Assembly: GCA_943323705.2 (NCBI GenBank)
Contig: CALPIT020000064.1
Span: 1 to 11,088, forward strand
Source of the DNA: Streptomyces griseus
GTDB taxonomy: Bacteria; Bacteroidota; Bacteroidia; Chitinophagales; Chitinophagaceae
Length of the DNA: 11,088 nt
Direction: 5' to 3'
The position numbers and the translations under genes are program-made. The notes under the pieces are model-generated. The model had not been told where the DNA came from. It did no database searches and saw nothing but the letters and a program-made list of their open reading frames with translations. This document shows, one piece after another, positions 6,700 to 11,088 of the stretch. How positions within the stretch are numbered: position 1 is the stretch's first letter; each line of letters begins with the position of its first letter.

Positions 6700-7728
6700 T
6701 TAAAACTTGGGACATCTGATAGCATCTAAGCTGCTATTGAATTTTCTCATTTTTTGATAAGTTAAAGACATTTCAAATCCACCTCTTCCATTGCTACTTT
6801 GTTTCAGTTGTGAAATATTGGCATCATAACTTACTGCAACGGCGAATGGTCTGAATTCTAACTTGGCAACCGGGATGATGGCATCTTTCCATCTCAGATA
6901 AGCTCCAGCATGCAGGATGTATTTATTTTCATCATTAGGGTCAAGTTTCCAAGAATACAAGGCCCCACCCATAATTTCTTTGTAAGTTCCTTGCACAGTA
7001 TAATCTGATTGCAAAGTAAAAAACGATGAGTTTGTCATACTGATTCTCAATCCACCTGAAGCTACCCACTTAGGAGTCATTTCTTGAGCTCTTGAATTGT
7101 AAAAAGAAATTCTTTTTGATTGATTAAAATGATGGTAAGCAAGGCCAGCGAAAAAGTTATTGTTTTCATTAGATCCAATTTGTCCGTTAAGACTCATACC
7201 CACACTTCCGTCGAGATAAGAGTAAGAGGAAGATGCTAAATTCTCGCCATCCGATAGTCCACCATTATACATCGTTCCATCATACTGGTTATTGGTGGTC
7301 ATTTTGCTTCTGTCGAAACTCCGCTGAACCAATCCACCCATGAACCCTAAAGAGAGATACATGTTTCTGTCGGCGCTTAATGATTTGTTGTAATTAAAAG
7401 CCGGTAAAATATGAGTACTGGTTAATGCGATGGATCCTGCTTTGTCATAAAGTATTTGGCCACCATACGAAATGAAATCATCGCCGTTGCCCACATGTTT
7501 TTTTACTTCACCACTTAATGATGTGGTTTGGTAAGGTACAGTTACTGTATTCCATTGTGTGCGGTAAACTGATTGTAATCTTATGTCTCCGGTAAAGATG
7601 CCGGTTAAAGAAGGATTACGCAGCAATGGTGTTTCAAATATCTGTGAGAAGTGCATGTCTTGTGCATTTGTGCGAAAAGTTCCGAGCAGCGCAAAGGCGA
7701 TTAATAGACAGGTGTTTGTTTGTTTCAT
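6700..7728 (-). CDS. Type IX secretion system membrane protein, PorP/SprF family
   Basis: PorP/SprF proteins are outer-membrane beta-barrels linked to the T9SS; SprF-like members are needed for export or anchoring of a specific partner, classically the gliding adhesin SprB. The 342-residue length is typical. A signal peptide covers 1-22 (cleavage likely before Q23). The family's opening block follows: MHFSQIFETPLLRNPSLTG at 25-43, then GDIRLQSVYRTQW. Alternating beta-strand segments fill the middle, and the closing block has NGRGGFEMSLTY and the terminal RCPKF, close to the usual CPRF/CPKF end. The ATG at 7726-7728 gives the signal peptide. It lies downstream of the PKD/CHU_C gene on the same strand, 168 bp away, an arrangement seen in sprB-sprF type pairs. 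Which T9SS cargo it serves is inferred from this neighbour only. Confidence 0.93.
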   Translation of the reverse strand: MKQTNTCLLIAFALLGTFRTNAQDMHFSQIFETPLLRNPSLTGIFTGDIRLQSVYRTQWNTVTVPYQTTSLSGEVKKHVGNGDDFISYGGQILYDKAGSIALTSTHILPAFNYNKSLSADRNMYLSLGFMGGLVQRSFDRSKMTTNNQYDGTMYNGGLSDGENLASSSYSYLDGSVGMSLNGQIGSNENNNFFAGLAYHHFNQSKRISFYNSRAQEMTPKWVASGGLRISMTNSSFFTLQSDYTVQGTYKEIMGGALYSWKLDPNDENKYILHAGAYLRWKDAIIPVAKLEFRPFAVAVSYDANISQLKQSSNGRGGFEMSLTYQKMRKFNSSLDAIRCPKF

Positions 7729-7843
7729 GGGTTCGGATGTTATTAGGTTACGGTAATTATTAAACGAATTTGATGTTCTTTTATTTGATTTTAGCAGTCA
7801 TCTTTTTTATTTATTTTTTTGTTTTTAAAAGGTTGAAAAGCAA

Positions 7844-7863
7844 GGCTCAAAAGACTTTGAGCC
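7844..7863 (-). terminator. Terminator-like hairpin between the PKD/CHU_C gene and porP/sprF
   Basis: GGCTCAAA (7844-7851) and TTTGAGCC (7856-7863) form a perfect 8-bp stem with a 4-nt loop, 33 nt after the PKD gene stop on the - strand. The following - strand sequence TTGCTTTTC is T-rich but broken, so it may be a leaky terminator. The rest of this 168-bp gap is A/T-rich, and no TAnnTTTG promoter was seen for porP/sprF, which favours read-through from upstream. Confidence 0.6.
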
Positions 7864-7896
7864 CTGTCTGATCTATTCATAAAAACAGGTTTAATT

Positions 7897-10800
7897 TTAT
7901 TTTATCAACGCTATATTCCCTTTGAATAATAGCTTCTCATTATTGTCGCACACCACTTCAACCATGTATACAAACACATCTGAGTTTAATTTTTTTCCTT
8001 TGAATGTTCCGTCCCAGGCTTTGCTGGCATCATTCGCATTGAAGTTATTTTTTTCGAAAATGATTTCACCCCAGCGTGAGAATATTTTTAGATTCTTGAT
8101 GGTGAAAATTCCGCTTCCTCTAGGATAGAACAGGTCATTCATGCCATCACCATTTGGTGAGAATGTATTCGGTATAAACATATTGGCTCCGTTACAAAGA
8201 ACATTCACTGTAAGCTGATCTGATGCCGTACAACCGCCTTTGTTAGTCACCAAAACGGTGTATGTAGTTGTTGCATTTGGCCTAACGGTTACACCCGGGA
8301 AAACGTCTCTAAATATGCTTCCTGTAGGCGACCATCTGGCAGTAATAACGTCAGCGGATACCTGAGGAATCAAATCAATGGATTGACCCACATTTATAGT
8401 CCTGTCGGCTCCGGCTTCTACTCTTGGGATTTCGAAAACAACAACAGGAACATAAGCTGTGTCTTTGAAGCAGCCTCTATCATCAGTACCAATTACTTGA
8501 TAAGTGGTTGTGGTCGAAGGCGACGCTATTGGAGTTGCTGAGGTTGTATTATCTAATCCTGTTGACGGAGACCAAACATATGAGTGTGCGCCATTGGCTG
8601 ATATTCTCAAAGAACTGCCCACACAAAGTGAGTCCTTTCTGCTGGCTGTCATCGCAAATGGATATTTTACTGATACTTTTATTGAGTCTCTGTTAGTGCA
8701 ACCATGTATGGATGTACCGGTAACAAAGTATTGAACAGGGTTTGCAGGATTGGCAACCGGACTAGCACAATTGGTACAGCTCAAGCCTGTTGAAGGTGTC
8801 CACACATATGTACTTCCTCCGGAAGCCTGCAATGTAGCACCTCTTCCTTTACATATCATGGTGTCGATACCTGCATCAATTGTCGGAATTGCATAAGCTT
8901 CAACAACTGATCTTACTGTGTCTTTACAACCTGAACTATTGGTTACTAAAAGCGTAATCGGATAATTGCCGGCCACATTGTAAATCTGACTTGGAGGTGT
9001 ATTTAATAATGAACGAATGCCATTTCCCAAATCCCAGTTCCAAGTAACTGATGAAGTATCCTGCACAGTTAGTAAGCCACGGAAGTTAACCGTTAAGTTT
9101 ACACAACCATTTGCTGATTGCTGTATAGCACTTTGTGGTGATGATACAACTTTAACAGGAATTGTGCTCGTTAAAGTGTCTTTACATCCATGAAGAGATG
9201 TAGAGATTAATTGTGGATAGAATAATCCTGTTGTAGTATACAAATGTGAAGGGCTAGCAGTTGTTATAATTGGTGTGCCATCACCAAAGTTCCATGCATA
9301 TCCAGTAATTGCATCAGCCGCAGTAGTAGTATTATTGAAAAATACAGATCCATTGTCGCATAATGTTGGTGTGCTGAAATTGAATCTTGATGTGATATCG
9401 TAAATCCTTATAGTATCAGTTCCGGTTAATGGTACAACACAACCTGCTGTATCACTAAGGATAAGTTGAGGTACATAAGCACCTGGTTCAGAATAAATAT
9501 GTGCAGAAGTTGAAGCGGTAGTATTCACTATGTTTCCATCAGTGTAATCCCATACGAAATTTGCTGCATCTCTTGTTGTGGCAGTGAAGTTTACAGATGA
9601 TGGAACACAACCTGAAAGTCCGCCATAAGTGAATGAACCTCTTGGTCCTTTTACAATAATATTTTTTCTTTTCACAGACACACATCCACCTGGTCCGGTT
9701 ACAGTTAATGCAACACGGAAAGTATCGGCAACAGTGTAAGTGAATGAGGGATTGAATAATGAAGATGTACCACCGGTTGTACCGAAATTCCAGCTGTAAG
9801 TGTTATAGTTTGCTGATGTATTAGTGAAATTCACAACAAGTGGTGGACATAAAGCCAAGGTGTCACTCATGGTGAAATTAGCTTGAGGTGTTACGATACG
9901 TACAGCATTGGTTAATACTGCTGTGTCAGAACAACCATGATTATCATAAACGATTAATGTAACTGTGAATTGACCACTTCTTCTGTAGATATGTGTTGGA
10001 CTTGTTTCAGTAGAAGTTGCAGGTCCATCACCAAAATTCCACAGATAAGTCAATCCAGATCCTGTAGAAGTGTTATTGAATCTAACACTACGTTGCGGAC
10101 AGCTAATCGTATCTAATGTATTAAATGATGCTGAAGGATGATAAACAGTCACTAAACCTGGTCTGGTAAATGAATTGCTACATCCGCTACTATCCACTAC
10201 CGTTACTGTGATGTTGAAAATACCTCCGGTAGTATAAGTATGACAAATAGTTCTTGAAGTTGTAGTGTCTGTTGTGCCATCGCCAAAACTCCAGATCCAA
10301 TGTGATAATGGGTTTCTGCCATCACTTGTTGAACTATCGCTGAAACATACACTTGCGGATGAACAAATGCTTGTATTTGATATGGCATCGAAATTAGCAG
10401 TCGGGCCATTTACGGTTATGTAATTTATTTTTCTTATTGTATCAAAACATGAATTTTTGTCTTTTGTCGTTAGTGTAAGAGAAAATATACCAGGTCTTAA
10501 ATAGCATTTAGTGATTGGTGAAAGTGATGATGGTGTTCCCCAATTGCTACCGATGCCGTCGCCAAAATTCCACCTAATTGAAGAAAATAAGCTTGGGTTC
10601 ATATTCGCAGCAGAAATTATGATACAATCCCCACGACAAATTACTGTATCACTGGCATCTATTTCAGCAATTTGATTTACAACAAAAGTTGTCATTGTTT
10701 TTGTAAAATCACATCCTGTTTGATTGTTATGTACGGTTAATGATACTGTGTAAGTACCCGAACTGTCATAATCATGAACTGGACTTTGATCTGTTGATGT

Positions 10801-11088
10801 TTGTCCATCCCCAAAACTCCATAACCATGTATCTGCTCCAATTGAACTGTCTACAAATTCTTTTCTATATCTGTTAACACAATTTGAAATTATTTTAAAC
10901 TTCGCAATTGGGGCTTTAATATTTATGTAATCATTAATTAAAAGCGTGTCTGCACAACCGTTATTATAAGTGATAAGTTCAATATCAAAATAGCCGGTGT
11001 CCACAAAAACGTGTTGCGGATTTTGAGTAGTAGATACACTTCCATCTCCGAAGTCCCAATGCCATTGTGTTATAGAGTTTAATGGAGT
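7897..11088 (-). CDS. Giant PKD-repeat surface protein with gliding-motility-type (T9SS type B) C-terminal domain; 5' end outside window
   Basis: At least 1063 residues of a long cell-surface or secreted protein. Codons continue in frame from the window edge: the 28 codons at 11005-11088 encode another PKD core (QWHWDFGDG), so the GTG at 11002-11004 is an internal Val and not a start. The visible part has nine PKD-type beta-sandwich repeats (WxFGDG cores between 11064 and 9019). Three Ig-like units follow, marked by YVWTPSTGL, YVWSPSTGL and ARWSPTGS (about 8895-8185). A CHU_C/gliding-motility C-terminal domain (about 8182-7897) ends the protein, with FIPNTFSPNGDGMNDLF, FSRWGEIIFE, WDGTFKGK and a final KGNIALIK. 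By family knowledge the last domain is the T9SS type B sorting signal, and PKD arrays act as extracellular stalks. An adhesin or gliding-filament role is inference; ligand-binding domains, if any, lie beyond the edge. porP/sprF follows, its likely export partner. Confidence 0.93.
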   Translation of the reverse strand, partial: TPLNSITQWHWDFGDGSVSTTQNPQHVFVDTGYFDIELITYNNGCADTLLINDYINIKAPIAKFKIISNCVNRYRKEFVDSSIGADTWLWSFGDGQTSTDQSPVHDYDSSGTYTVSLTVHNNQTGCDFTKTMTTFVVNQIAEIDASDTVICRGDCIIISAANMNPSLFSSIRWNFGDGIGSNWGTPSSLSPITKCYLRPGIFSLTLTTKDKNSCFDTIRKINYITVNGPTANFDAISNTSICSSASVCFSDSSTSDGRNPLSHWIWSFGDGTTDTTTSRTICHTYTTGGIFNITVTVVDSSGCSNSFTRPGLVTVYHPSASFNTLDTISCPQRSVRFNNTSTGSGLTYLWNFGDGPATSTETSPTHIYRRSGQFTVTLIVYDNHGCSDTAVLTNAVRIVTPQANFTMSDTLALCPPLVVNFTNTSANYNTYSWNFGTTGGTSSLFNPSFTYTVADTFRVALTVTGPGGCVSVKRKNIIVKGPRGSFTYGGLSGCVPSSVNFTATTRDAANFVWDYTDGNIVNTTASTSAHIYSEPGAYVPQLILSDTAGCVVPLTGTDTIRIYDITSRFNFSTPTLCDNGSVFFNNTTTAADAITGYAWNFGDGTPIITTASPSHLYTTTGLFYPQLISTSLHGCKDTLTSTIPVKVVSSPQSAIQQSANGCVNLTVNFRGLLTVQDTSSVTWNWDLGNGIRSLLNTPPSQIYNVAGNYPITLLVTNSSGCKDTVRSVVEAYAIPTIDAGIDTMICKGRGATLQASGGSTYVWTPSTGLSCTNCASPVANPANPVQYFVTGTSIHGCTNRDSIKVSVKYPFAMTASRKDSLCVGSSLRISANGAHSYVWSPSTGLDNTTSATPIASPSTTTTYQVIGTDDRGCFKDTAYVPVVVFEIPRVEAGADRTINVGQSIDLIPQVSADVITARWSPTGSIFRDVFPGVTVRPNATTTYTVLVTNKGGCTASDQLTVNVLCNGANMFIPNTFSPNGDGMNDLFYPRGSGIFTIKNLKIFSRWGEIIFEKNNFNANDASKAWDGTFKGKKLNSDVFVYMVEVVCDNNEKLLFKGNIALIK
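8185..8895 (-). repeat. Three tandem Ig-like units in the PKD/CHU_C protein
   Basis: Three protein repeats of about 80 residues each share a core of aromatic-x-Trp-Ser/Thr-Pro (near 8812-8783, 8583-8558 and 8340-8311), a downstream TTTYxV-type strand (VQYFVTG, TTYQVIG, TTYTVLV) and a GC motif. The third lacks the STGL part (SPTGSIF). They link the PKD array to the sorting domain. Confidence 0.7.
9019..11064 (-). repeat. Array of nine diverged PKD repeats
   Basis: The + strand shows a recurring block of the form CCATCnCCAAAnTTCCA, the reverse complement of codons for W-x-FGDG. Copies lie at 11041-11064, 10804-10827, 10555-10575, 10276-10299, 10024-10047, 9781-9798, 9535-9558, 9277-9300 and 9019-9042. 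The period is about 235-280 bp, one PKD domain. Copies are diverged in DNA, so this is old duplication rather than recent amplification. Cores 6 (FGTT), 7 (YTDG) and 9 (LGNG) depart from FGDG. Confidence 0.85.

Noticed and set aside
7922..8734. Short + strand open frames opposite the PKD/CHU_C gene
   Set aside because: They mirror conserved parts of the sorting and Ig-like domains in another frame, and their composition is not protein-like.
10203..10409. Open frame of 68 codons on the - strand inside the PKD gene
   Set aside because: It is an out-of-frame shadow within a PKD repeat of the long continuous gene.
11002..11004. GTG as start codon of the PKD/CHU_C protein
   Set aside because: The frame stays open to the window edge and the 28 upstream codons encode a PKD core (WHWDFGDG), so this codon is an internal valine and the gene is 5'-truncated by the window.
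9019..11064. Regularly spaced repeated blocks as a possible CRISPR array
   Set aside because: The period is about 250 bp, the copies are diverged, and each encodes the W-x-FGDG core of a PKD domain in one continuous reading frame.

Overview
The window looks like a chromosomal segment from a low-GC member of the Bacteroidota. The reasons are a PorP/SprF-family outer-membrane protein, a type IX secretion system (T9SS) type A sorting domain, a gliding-motility-type C-terminal domain (CHU_C, T9SS type B), a Bacteroidota-style promoter (TTG-N19-TAnnTTTG) upstream of grpE, and mostly weak or absent Shine-Dalgarno sites. The order or family cannot be fixed from the sequence; a Chitinophagales/Sphingobacteriales-like origin is only a guess.

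Layout. Bases 1-3628 run on the + strand as a tight, probably co-transcribed set: the last 16 codons of an unidentified gene, an exported peptidoglycan hydrolase with three LysM units, hypoxanthine phosphoribosyltransferase, and an exported YfbK-type VWA protein. From 3639 to the end everything is on the - strand. Read in transcription order from the right edge it is: a giant PKD-repeat surface protein with a type B sorting domain (5' end outside the window), a terminator-like hairpin, porP/sprF, a terminator, a peroxiredoxin, a long hairpin, a 114-residue protein that is only a signal peptide plus a T9SS type A sorting domain, then the grpE-dnaJ chaperone operon. The VWA gene and dnaJ converge with only 10 bp between their stop codons.

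How the genes relate. GrpE and DnaJ are the two DnaK co-chaperones and form a normal operon with a recognisable promoter. The PKD/CHU_C protein and PorP/SprF form a cargo-plus-partner pair of the sprB-sprF kind, for T9SS export and anchoring of a long extracellular stalk. The small sorting-domain protein is also predicted T9SS cargo but has no passenger domain. Hpt (purine salvage) and the peroxiredoxin (peroxide removal) are housekeeping.

No tRNA, rRNA, insertion sequence, CRISPR array or gene-free stretch longer than 300 bp was seen; the largest gap is 221 bp (5362-5582). I do not see a clearly new multi-gene system. The points most worth a second look are the passenger-less T9SS protein, the hairpins between the T9SS-related genes, the regular cysteine pair in the PKD stalk, and the use of GTG/TTG starts in three of the four exported-protein genes whose starts are visible.
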